From Paenibacillus woosongensis (GTDB lineage Bacteria; Bacillota; Bacilli; Paenibacillales; Paenibacillaceae): 64,000 nt of DNA. The stretch is from contig NZ_WNZW01000001.1 in the NCBI RefSeq assembly GCF_009725165.1, positions 186,001 through 250,000 on the forward strand. Direction: 5' to 3'. This document shows, one piece after another, positions 34,437 to 43,458 of the stretch (position 1 is the first letter of the stretch; every line of letters begins with the position of its first letter). The notes under the pieces are model-generated. The model saw only the letters and a program-made list of their open reading frames with translations, was not told the origin of the DNA and made no database searches. The position numbers were made by a program, and so were the translations under genes.

Positions 34437-34784
34437 CTATTGCAGCGCCGATTTTGCCGCCAAAGCCTGCTGTACACGGGTGACTCCCTGCGACAGAGCA
34501 TTGCCTGCGAGCGCGGCGGAGGCCACGGCAACGGTCTCCAATATCTCCTCGTCGGACGCTCCCTTGGCCCGCGCCTCGTTGACATGATAGAATGTGCAGA
34601 CTTCCTGATTCATGGACAACGCGATGCCTATGGCGATTAACTGCTTTGTTTTGGCATCCAGCGCCCCATCCGCGAAGCTCTCTCCCGTAAAAGCGTGGTA
34701 TGCCTCCGTCACCCCGGGCATAATCTCGCCGTAACGGTGGATTTCCTGTTTGTATGCGCTTATTTTATCGCTCACCAGCGACAT
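34437..34784 (-). CDS. Carboxymuconolactone decarboxylase / AhpD-like protein
   Basis: 115 aa, all-helical AhpD-like fold. KTKQLIAIGIALSMNQEVCTFYHVNEA is the family core; the usual CxxC is reduced to a single cysteine (VCTFYH), so a disulfide-reductase activity of the AhpD type is unlikely unless two subunits share cysteines. AAAGGA precedes the ATG at 34784; the longer open frame to 34925 overlaps the next gene and lacks a site. Confidence 0.82.
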   Translation of the reverse strand: MSLVSDKISAYKQEIHRYGEIMPGVTEAYHAFTGESFADGALDAKTKQLIAIGIALSMNQEVCTFYHVNEARAKGASDEEILETVAVASAALAGNALSQGVTRVQQALAAKSALQ

Positions 34785-34854
34785 GGACGGACATCCTTTC
34801 CTCTGTAAAGTGAAGTTTTCACTTACTACGTTGTCCTGTCCAGCCAAAAATATG

Positions 34855-35070
34855 CTATCCTTCCGGGGAAATTCGCGGTTCACGGGAAGGTTGAATGATA
34901 TAGCTCCGATCCAGCTTGACGACATTGCGGTTTGGCCTGCGAATCAGCACATGCGTATCGTCCCAAGCGACGACGATGCCCCGAATGTCATTCTCCGGAA
35001 TGGCATCCCGCACAACTCGCACTTTCTCGCCGGATAATCGGTAAGCATCCAATTGTTCATCCGAAATCAC
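34855..35070 (-). CDS. Small conserved-looking hypothetical protein (71 aa)
   Basis: Starts with GTG at 35070 after a strong AAGGAGGTGATT. KVRVVRDAIPENDIRGIVVAWDDTHVLIRRPNRNVVKLDRSYIIQP looks like a small SH3-like beta-barrel, in the way of KOW or Hfq-like folds, but no family can be named. Likely cytoplasmic and expressed, given the ribosome site. Confidence 0.6.
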   Translation of the reverse strand: MISDEQLDAYRLSGEKVRVVRDAIPENDIRGIVVAWDDTHVLIRRPNRNVVKLDRSYIIQPSREPRISPEG

Positions 35071-35183
35071 GGGACAATCACCTCCTTCTTCTTATCTTAT
35101 CACATCCTTACAAGCCCTATAAGAAGTCACGGTTTAAATATAAATATCTGCCCACAGCAAGAACGCACATCGCTAACAGCGCA

Positions 35184-35212
35184 GAAAAAGACCCCGCCGC
35201 ATGGCGGAGTCT
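35184..35212 (-). terminator. Terminator of the 112-aa gene
   Basis: GAC-CCCGCC and GGCGG-GTC pair around CATG-type loop; minus-strand T5 follows. Confidence 0.8.
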
Positions 35213-35270
35213 CATTATATCGTTCACCTTATGACCAAGCTACGAACAAAACCAGCAATTTATCCCTGAT

Positions 35271-35609
35271 TTAACGCTGCGCATGCTCCCGGCTGTCGTT
35301 CTTCTCAAACCAGAAATCAAGTACTTTCGCCGACATTACCCGCTGCTCCAGATAAGCCACCTGCTGCGGGCTGAACTGATCCTTCCAAGGTATGGACAGC
35401 TCCTCGCACAGACCCGCGATCGTCAGAAGCTGGGACCAGGCTACATAGCGTTTGTACCAGAAGAACTGGGGATGCTCAAGCATATAGGGATAAAGGTCGT
35501 CAAATTCCGTATGTTTGCAATCCAGGGCACGTTCAAAAATAACCTTGGCATCGGACAATTTGGAAATAAAGAAATTCGCGTCTACAACAGATTGATTTTG
35601 ATCCCCCAT
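35271..35609 (-). CDS. Hypothetical protein (112 aa)
   Basis: Unrecognised soluble helical protein, aromatic-rich in the middle (HPQFFWYKRYVAWSQLL). GAGGAGG precedes the ATG at 35609; the frame is open to 35678 without a site. It lies directly after xpt on the same strand (83 bp) and has its own terminator, so it may be expressed with xpt. Confidence 0.55.
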   Translation of the reverse strand: MGDQNQSVVDANFFISKLSDAKVIFERALDCKHTEFDDLYPYMLEHPQFFWYKRYVAWSQLLTIAGLCEELSIPWKDQFSPQQVAYLEQRVMSAKVLDFWFEKNDSREHAQR

Positions 35610-35692
35610 CGTTTTGCCTCCTCTCCCTAGTGCTCCCATTATATCGAAAAAAAGAAGACCTGCAAAGGAGTGTTGCAAAATTGGTACAATTT

Positions 35693-36265
35693 TTATTCGG
35701 CAAAAGTGATTTTTCCGTCCGCAAGCGAGCCGATCTGCACGAGCGATTCCAGCCGGATTCCCTGCTCGCGAATCGCTTTGCCGCCGGCCTGGAACGTCTT
35801 CTCGACAACGATCCCCGCCCCGACCAGCTCGGCGCCGGCTCGCTGTACAATTTTAATCAGCCCACGTGCGGCATCGCCGTTTGCAATGATGTCATCAATG
35901 AACAGAATCCGGTCATTTTCCGAAATAAAATCACGCGAGATCAGAATGTCCGTCACAATTCCTTTCGTAAACGAAGGAACCCGTTCACAGAGCATATTGT
36001 TCTCGGCGAGCAGCGTCTTCTTCCGCCGCGCGAACACCAGAGGAACCCCAAGCTCATAGGCGGTAGCGAACGCCACGGCGATCCCGGAGGATTCGACCGT
36101 GACTATGCGGGTAACATTATCCTCCTTGAAACGTCTGGCGAATTCCTTGCCCATTTCCATCGTCAGTTGGGGATCAACCTGGTGATTGAGCAGTGCGTCC
36201 AGCTTGAGTACCTGCTCCGAGACGATAACGCCTTCCTCGGCAATCCGTTGTTTTAGTTTCTCCAT
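35693..36265 (-). CDS. xpt: Xanthine phosphoribosyltransferase
   Basis: 190 aa. Converts xanthine plus PRPP to XMP in purine salvage. The PRPP-binding motif is ILFIDDIIANGDAA (about residues 122-135); RIVTVESSGIAVAFATA and PLVFARRKK are family blocks. GGGAGG precedes the ATG at 36265. In Bacillus xpt is led by a guanine riboswitch and followed by pbuX (from memory); neither is seen here. Confidence 0.92.
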   Translation of the reverse strand: MEKLKQRIAEEGVIVSEQVLKLDALLNHQVDPQLTMEMGKEFARRFKEDNVTRIVTVESSGIAVAFATAYELGVPLVFARRKKTLLAENNMLCERVPSFTKGIVTDILISRDFISENDRILFIDDIIANGDAARGLIKIVQRAGAELVGAGIVVEKTFQAGGKAIREQGIRLESLVQIGSLADGKITFAE

Positions 36266-36424
36266 ACTATTTCCTCCCGGGTCATCTCGTTTGTAACAAA
36301 TTAACACATTCAATTCTTCGCTTCAAGCACGGATTTGCTGGAGCGGCCGGACAAGAATAGTCATGTCCCATTCCCCTGCAACATACCTTGTACTATATAT
36401 AGCACATCACCCAGGGGGAAAACT

Positions 36425-37462
36425 ATGAAAAATGCCTTGAATGCACTTAAAATCGCCTTCACTTATGTCGGTACCGTCGTGGGCGCCGGTTTCGCCACCG
36501 GCCGCGAAATATTGCAGTTCTTTACCCAATATGGCAAATGGGGAGTGCTGACGATCCTGCTGGCGACGTCATTATTCATATGGCTGGGCGCGAAAATGAT
36601 GCTGCTGGCCCAATCCATCAAAGCGGCTTCCTATGAAGATTTAAACCGCCACCTGTTCGGGGACGGCTTCGGCCGGTGGCTTAGTTTTTTTACCATGATC
36701 GTTCTGATCGGTGTCAACAGCGTTATGCTGGCCGGAGCGGGCTCCGTATTCGTGGAGTACCTCGGACTGAACTACCAAATCGGCCTCTGGTTTACCCTGA
36801 TTGGAACCTTTATCCTGCTCAGAAAAGGGATCGAAGGCGTCATGCAGCTCAACACGATCGTCGTACCCATGATGCTGATCCTCTCCTTGGCCATTATCGC
36901 CTCGACGGCAAGCTCGCCAACCGCCATGCGCTTCGTCACCCTGACTACCGATAAAGGCTGGTTCATGGCCTGGGCCTCTCCCTTGTTATATACCGCCTTC
37001 AACCTCTCTATGGCCCAAGCCGTGCTCGTTCCAATCGGAGGACACACCTCGGATCGGCGCACGATCATTTGGGGCGGAATCTTAGGCGGCGTGGGTATCG
37101 GCTTCATGCTGATGGCGGCCCATTTTGCATTATCGGCCCACATGCCGGGGATCAACCAGTACGAGGTTCCGATGGGCAGCATTGCCGCGCAATTAGGCAG
37201 CTCCGTCCAGCTCATCTACATCCTGTTGATTTTCATGGAAATATTCAGCACCTTCGTGGCCGACGTTTACGGCGTAACCCTTCAGCTCAGGCAGCATTTT
37301 CAAGTTCGCCCCTACCTCATTTTCATCGCCGTGCTTATGATTTGCTATGTAACGAGCCAATTTGGATTCAGCTCGCTTGTATCGGTTCTTTACCCGGCAT
37401 TCGGCTTGTTCTCCCTGCTCTGGATCTACGCGCTTGCCGTCTACAAACGAAAGCCGAATTAA
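36425..37462 (+). CDS. ykvI: YkvI-like membrane transporter
   Basis: 345 aa, about ten membrane helices, LeuT/APC-type fold of the YkvI family: IAFTYVGTVVGAGFATGREILQFFTQYG at the N-terminus carries the unwound first helix and GAGFATGRE signature. Substrate unknown. AGGGGG precedes the ATG at 36425; an earlier in-frame ATG at 36335 has no site. Divergent from xpt. Its 3' end overlaps the stop of yhaN by 4 bp (convergent). Confidence 0.82.
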   Translation: MKNALNALKIAFTYVGTVVGAGFATGREILQFFTQYGKWGVLTILLATSLFIWLGAKMMLLAQSIKAASYEDLNRHLFGDGFGRWLSFFTMIVLIGVNSVMLAGAGSVFVEYLGLNYQIGLWFTLIGTFILLRKGIEGVMQLNTIVVPMMLILSLAIIASTASSPTAMRFVTLTTDKGWFMAWASPLLYTAFNLSMAQAVLVPIGGHTSDRRTIIWGGILGGVGIGFMLMAAHFALSAHMPGINQYEVPMGSIAAQLGSSVQLIYILLIFMEIFSTFVADVYGVTLQLRQHFQVRPYLIFIAVLMICYVTSQFGFSSLVSVLYPAFGLFSLLWIYALAVYKRKPN

Positions 37463-40400
37463 CTCAAATTCACGATTTGCACTTCCGGGATTTGCGCCTG
37501 AATGCCTTGAACGACGTGAGCGTGGCAGGTCATCATAATCATCTGGCGTTTGGAGACAATTTCCTTAAGTACCGCAATGACTCCTTGCAGGCGCTCCGCA
37601 TCGAAATTAACGAAGAGATCATCCAGCAGAATCGGAATGCTGCGCTGATGCGAGACCGCTTCGGCAAGCGCCAGACGCATGGACAAATACAGCTGCTCCG
37701 CCGTCCCCCGGCTTAGCGCTGCGCTGCCAATCGCTCCATGATCGCGATGCTCCGCCTGCAGCTCCTGACTGCCCATCTTGAGAACGATTCGCTCATACCG
37801 ACCGTTCGTCATCTTCCGCAGGTAAGCCGAAGCCAGCCGCAGTACCTCAGGCTGACGCTCCTCTTCATAAACGCGCCGCGCCCGGGATATCAACTCCTGG
37901 CATACAGCCCTCACCGCATATTGGTCCAACGCATCGCGAAGCGCCGTTTGCTGATCCGCAAGCTTCTGGCTGATATCCTCCTGCCTGCCTCTCCGCTCTA
38001 ACGCTTCCTGCTCCTGCAAAAGCCGTCCCCTGCGCTCCTGCAGCTCCCTCCAGGTTTTCTCCTTCGCTTCAGCGGCCTCTTCCGCCGCCAGCAGCCGTTC
38101 CTGCAATTCTTCCTTGGAACAGCTGCCAAGCAGCGCTTCAAGCCTGCTCTGCTGATCGGCGGCAAGCCCGGAGAACATGACCGTTTCCAGCTGTCGGATT
38201 TCCCTCTCCAGCTCCGCGCGGCGGCTAGCCTCCGCACTGCGGCGCAGAAAGTCCTCCCCGCTCGCGGCGTTTCCTTCCTTCAGCATCGCCTGCTCTCGAA
38301 TTTCGATCCGGCCCAGGCGGTCATTCAGCCGCTCCAGCTCTTCGTTGAACGTCTCGAGCTTGGAGGCAAGCAGCTCGCGCTGGGCGTAAATTTTCTCCGT
38401 GGCGGAGAGCTGAGTAATCGCTTCGATGACGACCCGCCCTAACGAAGCCTTAGGCAAATCCGCGAGTTCCGGCCAGACTCCTGCTCCTGGTTCAGACACC
38501 TGACTGTTAAGGGAAGCGTCTGCCCCATTGTCGGCAACACCTAGTCCTGCCTGCGCCTCCATCTCCCCGTCCAAATTGCTGCCAATCACCTTCACTTCAT
38601 GTTCATAGGCCTCATTGGCTGCCGATAACATGGCCGACCTTACCGCCAGCTGCTCAAGCCGGTTCTGCCACTCCCTGCCTTGCTGAGCAAGGCGGAACAC
38701 GTCAAGCGCCGCCTCAGGGGACAGCTCGGCCGAAAGTTTGCGCTCACGCAGCCACAGCTCCCATTCCTGGGACAGCTCCCCGAATTCGGCTTCCCGCTTG
38801 GACAGAGCCCGTTCTGCATGCTCGCAGCGCTCCACCCCGGCGGCTGCCCGCTGGCGGAGCAGGGCGATTTCCTCCCCGAGCGCGGCATGCCGCTGTTCCC
38901 ATAGCTGCCAGCTTTCCATCAGCTGACGCAGCTCCCGCTCCCGCCGATTCCACTCCTCGGCATGCAGCGGCGCGGCGGCTCCATCCGTGCGCCCAGCCGC
39001 TGTCAGCGGATCGGAGACAAGCCTGTCCAGCAGGGTGCGGAGCCTGGCTTCAGCCCGGGAAGAGTCATTCTCTCCAGGATAGCGGCGGGTTCCGCTGCGG
39101 CGGTTCGTGTGAGCTGTCTGGCCCATACCAAGCCATAAATATATATCGAGCCCAGCAAAGAGCCCAAAAGCCGCAATCAGCCCCCAAACCGAGCGGGAGG
39201 ACAGCCAGATCGCCCCGGGCACTATTACCGTTAAGGCAGCACTGCCTATCAGCAGCTTGCGGTACAGTCCCTGAATCCGCTGCCCGGCCAAAACCTCGGC
39301 TTCCTTGGCCTGCGTCTCCCGCAGCCGGGATGAGGCATCTTCATGCCAGCGCTCCAGTTCCCGGCTTAACTCGCTCCAAGCCTGGCGAATTTCGGCGGGG
39401 CGCTTCGGCACGAGCATGGCGAACTCCCTCCGGCCGGCTTCCGCGCTCTCCTCTAGGCGGGACATCGCCGCCGAATAGGCCTCCTTCGCTGCCGCAGCCT
39501 CCTGCGCCAGCTTATGCTGCTCGCTGTACATGAGCTCCATCTCTTTCTCGTAAGCGGCAAAGCGCGCGCCAAATTGACGGACGGCTTCCCGCTCGCCAAC
39601 CGTCCCGGCGAACGAAGCGAGCTCCGCCTCGGTCCAATGCGCATCGATGCTGCGAAGACATTCGCCCTCAAGACGCTGGCGCAGCATGCGGATCTCCGCC
39701 TGCAGCTCCGCGATTTCTGCCTTGCGCGCCTCATATCCTGTCAATTGCCCATGCAGAGCCCGCACGGCCTCCGCTTTGGCCAGCAGTGCCAGGTTCGGAG
39801 CAAGCTTGCTGATTTCCGCTGTCATTGCCTCCATCTTGCGCCTCATCTCGGCTTGATCGAGCAGCAGCCGCTCCTTCTCCTCCTGCAGGGCATTCCAGCG
39901 CGAGAAGCCTTCCTCGGGAAAACCCTCGTATTCGGGCAGTGCCTGCAGCTCAGCCCTTAGCCTCTCGCGGGCGAGCCAGTCCTCGCGGATCAGTGACGCT
40001 TTGCTCAGCTTCGCCAGCTCCCGGCTGCAAATCTCGCGCTCCTCCTCGCAGACGGCCAGCTCGCTCACGACCCGCTCCAGCTCGGCGAGCGCCTCATTGT
40101 AGCGCGGCAGCAGCTTTCTTGCAGCCTCAGCCTCCTGCGCCAGCCGCTCATACCCCTGCAGCAGCTGAGCCAGCTCCTGCGTGCGCCCGCGGGGCCTGTA
40201 GAGCTTGTCCATCTCCTGGCCAAGCTTCTTCTCTCCGCGCAGCACAGCGGCCCCGCCGCCGATTCCGGCGTGGAACAGGAAGCGGCTCAGCTCTTCCGAC
40301 TGAAGCGCGGCTATTTCCTGCAGCTCGGTCAGCGAGATGGCAAACAGCTGCTTGAACATATCGCTGGAGAGACCCCCCAGCAGTTCGCGATGCATCTCCT

Positions 40401-40758
40401 CCTGAGCTGCTTCAAACAGCCTGCCTTCGGAATCGGTCCGCGTAATCCGCAGCCGCTCGCCCCGCGAGCCCGCCGTCCTGCCGTCGCCTTGCTGCGCGTA
40501 ACGCTCAATGACCCAGCGGTCGCCTTCCTCGCCAGAAAGAATCAGCTGACCGCCATGGGCGCCGCCCCGGGTCGGCTCATACCGCAAGGGCCCATACGTT
40601 CGCGAGGGTATGCCAAACAGCATGGCTCGCACGAAGCCCAGCAATGTACTCTTGCCGGCCTCATTTGGTCCGTAAAGGACGGTAACCGGCCCTTGCAAAT
40701 CCAGCTCCAGGCCGCTCAAATGTCCAAACCCGCTTACCTGCAGCTTGTCCAGCCTCAT
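37459..40758 (-). CDS. yhaN: SbcC/YhaN-type AAA ATPase of DNA repair
   Basis: 1099 aa. Rad50/SbcC-like: Walker A GPNEAGKST at about 29-37, long coiled coils, C-terminal signature ALSRGTAEQLYLSMRLALAEA and Walker B PILLDDLFVNFD. Two adjacent hydrophobic segments in the coiled-coil middle (LLIGSAALTVIVPGAIWLSS and VWGLIAAFGLFAGLDIYLWLG) replace a zinc hook and should tether it to the membrane, as in B. subtilis YhaN. Partner of the nuclease YhaO; the start overlaps the yhaO stop by 4 bp (ATGA). Likely works on DNA ends. Confidence 0.9.
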   Translation of the reverse strand: MRLDKLQVSGFGHLSGLELDLQGPVTVLYGPNEAGKSTLLGFVRAMLFGIPSRTYGPLRYEPTRGGAHGGQLILSGEEGDRWVIERYAQQGDGRTAGSRGERLRITRTDSEGRLFEAAQEEMHRELLGGLSSDMFKQLFAISLTELQEIAALQSEELSRFLFHAGIGGGAAVLRGEKKLGQEMDKLYRPRGRTQELAQLLQGYERLAQEAEAARKLLPRYNEALAELERVVSELAVCEEEREICSRELAKLSKASLIREDWLARERLRAELQALPEYEGFPEEGFSRWNALQEEKERLLLDQAEMRRKMEAMTAEISKLAPNLALLAKAEAVRALHGQLTGYEARKAEIAELQAEIRMLRQRLEGECLRSIDAHWTEAELASFAGTVGEREAVRQFGARFAAYEKEMELMYSEQHKLAQEAAAAKEAYSAAMSRLEESAEAGRREFAMLVPKRPAEIRQAWSELSRELERWHEDASSRLRETQAKEAEVLAGQRIQGLYRKLLIGSAALTVIVPGAIWLSSRSVWGLIAAFGLFAGLDIYLWLGMGQTAHTNRRSGTRRYPGENDSSRAEARLRTLLDRLVSDPLTAAGRTDGAAAPLHAEEWNRRERELRQLMESWQLWEQRHAALGEEIALLRQRAAAGVERCEHAERALSKREAEFGELSQEWELWLRERKLSAELSPEAALDVFRLAQQGREWQNRLEQLAVRSAMLSAANEAYEHEVKVIGSNLDGEMEAQAGLGVADNGADASLNSQVSEPGAGVWPELADLPKASLGRVVIEAITQLSATEKIYAQRELLASKLETFNEELERLNDRLGRIEIREQAMLKEGNAASGEDFLRRSAEASRRAELEREIRQLETVMFSGLAADQQSRLEALLGSCSKEELQERLLAAEEAAEAKEKTWRELQERRGRLLQEQEALERRGRQEDISQKLADQQTALRDALDQYAVRAVCQELISRARRVYEEERQPEVLRLASAYLRKMTNGRYERIVLKMGSQELQAEHRDHGAIGSAALSRGTAEQLYLSMRLALAEAVSHQRSIPILLDDLFVNFDAERLQGVIAVLKEIVSKRQMIMMTCHAHVVQGIQAQIPEVQIVNLS

Positions 40759-42083
40759 CGCAGGGCACCTCCCTTCGCCTCTTGTTCGGTCAGCAGGCTC
40801 ACTGCCATCTCCGCTGCTTGACGAACGAGAGCAGCCTTTTCTTCAGCCCCGAGCTCCTGTACGAGCCGGCGAAGCCGGCGATTCTCGGCAACCGCAGCAA
40901 GAGCGGAGCTGACGATCTGCTCCAGCAGTTCTTCCTCCTGCTCAGCCAAATCCGCCATGCGCAGCAGTTCGCCAAGAAAGCTGTCCTGCTGCTTCAGCTC
41001 CGCGAGGTCTGCATCTGCCCCCGTCCTTATCTTCAAGCCTGCCGGCCAAACGACGGAAGCTGCCGGATCAAGGTCAAGGCCGATTCCTTCACCCTGAAGC
41101 CGCTGGCTTTCCCTGCGCCGCAATTCCTGGAGCAGCTCCTCGCCCTCGGTTCCCGTTTGCAGCAGGCTATGCAGCGGCCCCCTGCCGGTTAAGACAAGAC
41201 GCGCAACCTGAAGCTTCCCCTCGGATTGCTCCCTCAGCTCCTCCAGCAGCTCTTCGGCCAGATCCCGCAATTGCTCCTCGCTGCTTAAGCCGTCGATAGA
41301 TAGCTCCGCCTCCAGCCAGCGGACATGATCGAGCGCCCGGAACGTGAGCTTCGCGCCTCCATGCTCATCGACGTTAACGACGTAACAGCCCTTCGGGCCA
41401 GTCTCCTTCATACTGCGCCCCTGCAGATTGCCCGGGTAGACAATCCAAGGAGATTCGTGCAGAATCTGGCGCTTATGAATATGGCCCAGCGCCCAATAAT
41501 CGTATCCACTTTGCTGCAGATCGCGAAGCGAGCAAGGAGAATAGGCATCATGACCCTCCTGCCCGTCCACATTGGCATGCAGCAGCCCGATATGAAACAG
41601 GTCGGACGCAGGGTCTCTGCGAAATTGCAATGCCATATTCTCTATCACAGCAGCGGTCGGATACGATATGCCGCTGACGACCGCTACAGGCTGGCCGTCG
41701 CTGCGCCGCCTCGCTGTGACACTCTCCGCCACAGGCCCAAATACCGTAACATGCTCGGGATGCGCCAGACGGAGCCTGCCCGCATTCAGCGGGTCATGGT
41801 TGCCGTGAATAACATAGACCGGGATGCCATGATGTCCAAGCCGGTCCCAGGCTTCCCTCAGCCGGAGCTGCGCCCGCAGCGAAGAATCGGAAGCGTCGTA
41901 TACGTCCCCGCTCACGACGAGGAAATCCGCCTGCTCTGTTATCGCTAGCTCGACCAAATGATCTAAAGCGGCAAACGTGGACTCTTGCAAATGGCGGCGC
42001 AGCACGTCCGGGATGCCGGTCATGCCGGCAAAGGGGCTATCCAGATGCAGGTCCGCCGCATGAATAAATCGAAATGGAATCAT
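40755..42083 (-). CDS. yhaO: SbcD/YhaO-type DNA exonuclease
   Basis: 442-aa calcineurin-like phosphoesterase. Metal motifs in order are ADLHLDSPF, SGDVYD, GNHDPL and GHIHKRQ. The C-terminal part (from about 250) is the capping and YhaN-binding region, ending in a helical charged stretch. It forms with YhaN a Mre11-Rad50-like complex. It starts six bp after the glycosyltransferase stop and is coupled to yhaN. Confidence 0.9.
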   Translation of the reverse strand: MIPFRFIHAADLHLDSPFAGMTGIPDVLRRHLQESTFAALDHLVELAITEQADFLVVSGDVYDASDSSLRAQLRLREAWDRLGHHGIPVYVIHGNHDPLNAGRLRLAHPEHVTVFGPVAESVTARRRSDGQPVAVVSGISYPTAAVIENMALQFRRDPASDLFHIGLLHANVDGQEGHDAYSPCSLRDLQQSGYDYWALGHIHKRQILHESPWIVYPGNLQGRSMKETGPKGCYVVNVDEHGGAKLTFRALDHVRWLEAELSIDGLSSEEQLRDLAEELLEELREQSEGKLQVARLVLTGRGPLHSLLQTGTEGEELLQELRRRESQRLQGEGIGLDLDPAASVVWPAGLKIRTGADADLAELKQQDSFLGELLRMADLAEQEEELLEQIVSSALAAVAENRRLRRLVQELGAEEKAALVRQAAEMAVSLLTEQEAKGGALR

Positions 42084-42089
42084 AAGCCC

Positions 42090-43223
42090 TCACTCGCTTG
42101 ATTGCTTGAATTGCAAATAAATATTTTTCAGCTCATGCACAACCCTGTCCAGCGAATAGCAGTTCTTCGCTTTATCCAGCCCGGATCCGGCGAGCCGGGA
42201 ACGATATTCCTCGTCGGCAATCAGTTTCTCCAAAGCCCCGGCGAGAGCCAAATGATCCTCGGGATGGACGAGCAGGCCGTTCACGCCGTCCTCGATTTGC
42301 TCGGCAATTCCGCCGATCTTCGTGCCCACCAGCGCCAAATTGCACAAGGCCGCCTCGGCAAACACCGAGCCAAACGCCTCTGCCCGCGACGGCAGCACAA
42401 AAATATCGAAAAACGGCATGAATTCCTCGGGATGGAGGGTATAGCCGTAAAAAATCGTTTCATCGTAAATACCCAGCTCCATAGCCAGTTGCTCCAGTTC
42501 CTCGCGGATCGGTCCGTCGCCGATAATATGCAGCACATAGCTGATTCCCCGCTTTTTCAATTCAGCGCAGGCCCGCAGCAGCACATCCAGCCCTTTCGCA
42601 GGCACGAGCCGGCAGACCGTCACCAATTGGACGACTTCGTTATGGTGCGGGATGGGCTTGAATCTCTTGTTATCGAAGCCGTTGCGAATGACCCCGATTT
42701 GTTCGGGATGATCCACATGGGGAGACAAATATCCGCGAAAAGATTCGGATACCGTAAACATCCGGTCAGCGCGGCGCTCCAGCTCCTTGTATAGCGAACA
42801 GAGGAAGCGGTGCTCCGGCCCGCCCTCTTTAATTTTTCTATTAAGAATCAGCTCCCGCTCGTAACTCGAGTGAATGCTCTGGATGACGGGCGTATCCGGG
42901 TAGACCTCCTTCATAGCCAGCCCTGCGATCGGATGATGCGCATGAATCAAATCGTAGGACTGCTGCAGCCGCAGCTTGGTCCACCATAGATAATCGCGAT
43001 AGGTTTGCATATATTTCTGAACGATTGCGCTGTGCCCGTACTGGCGCCAGTCAAAAGTATCGAACTTAATTTCATCCGTGCCCTTCCCCCGGATCCGCTT
43101 CGGCAGGGAGAACAGCTCTATCTCCCACTCGGGAGGCTCGAACTTGTCTTGCAGGTAGGGAATCATCGAAGATACGCCCCCAGGCTGCTCTGGAGGGAAA
43201 AATAAGGCCTGCAGCAATTTCAT
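42090..43223 (-). CDS. Glycosyltransferase family 4
   Basis: 377 aa, GT-B fold. N-terminal PPEQPGGVSSMI and HAHHPIAG, nucleotide-sugar motif EAFGSVFAEA (EX7E) around residue 282, preceded by CRLVPAKGLDVLLRA. Transfers a sugar from a nucleotide donor; acceptor unknown, perhaps a lipid or wall polymer. AAAGGAG precedes the ATG. It heads an operon with yhaO and yhaN, which is not an expected pairing. Confidence 0.88.
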   Translation of the reverse strand: MKLLQALFFPPEQPGGVSSMIPYLQDKFEPPEWEIELFSLPKRIRGKGTDEIKFDTFDWRQYGHSAIVQKYMQTYRDYLWWTKLRLQQSYDLIHAHHPIAGLAMKEVYPDTPVIQSIHSSYERELILNRKIKEGGPEHRFLCSLYKELERRADRMFTVSESFRGYLSPHVDHPEQIGVIRNGFDNKRFKPIPHHNEVVQLVTVCRLVPAKGLDVLLRACAELKKRGISYVLHIIGDGPIREELEQLAMELGIYDETIFYGYTLHPEEFMPFFDIFVLPSRAEAFGSVFAEAALCNLALVGTKIGGIAEQIEDGVNGLLVHPEDHLALAGALEKLIADEEYRSRLAGSGLDKAKNCYSLDRVVHELKNIYLQFKQSSE

Positions 43224-43458
43224 ACTTGTTCTCCTTTACATGCTGTATTCTCTGTATTTGTTCCTCATCATAACGCTTAAGAAAAACGTCCCTAGACGTA
43301 CTTATCTAAACTTTCCGGTATCTAAAGAAAAGTCAATCCTCTTCAATTATGACACAACAAAGAAGGAACATCCATTCCCCTTTTGAGATTAAATCGGGTT
43401 ATGGTAAAATTTCCGATGTACATTTTTATACTATGAAAAAAGGAGTTTTCAGAAGCAT

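Noticed and set aside
35610..36424. Guanine riboswitch expected before xpt
   Set aside because: No purine-riboswitch core sequence on the minus strand upstream of 36265.
39825..40355. Plus-strand frame rich in Arg, Ala and Pro inside yhaN
   Set aside because: Composition is the mirror of the coiled-coil codons; no start site.
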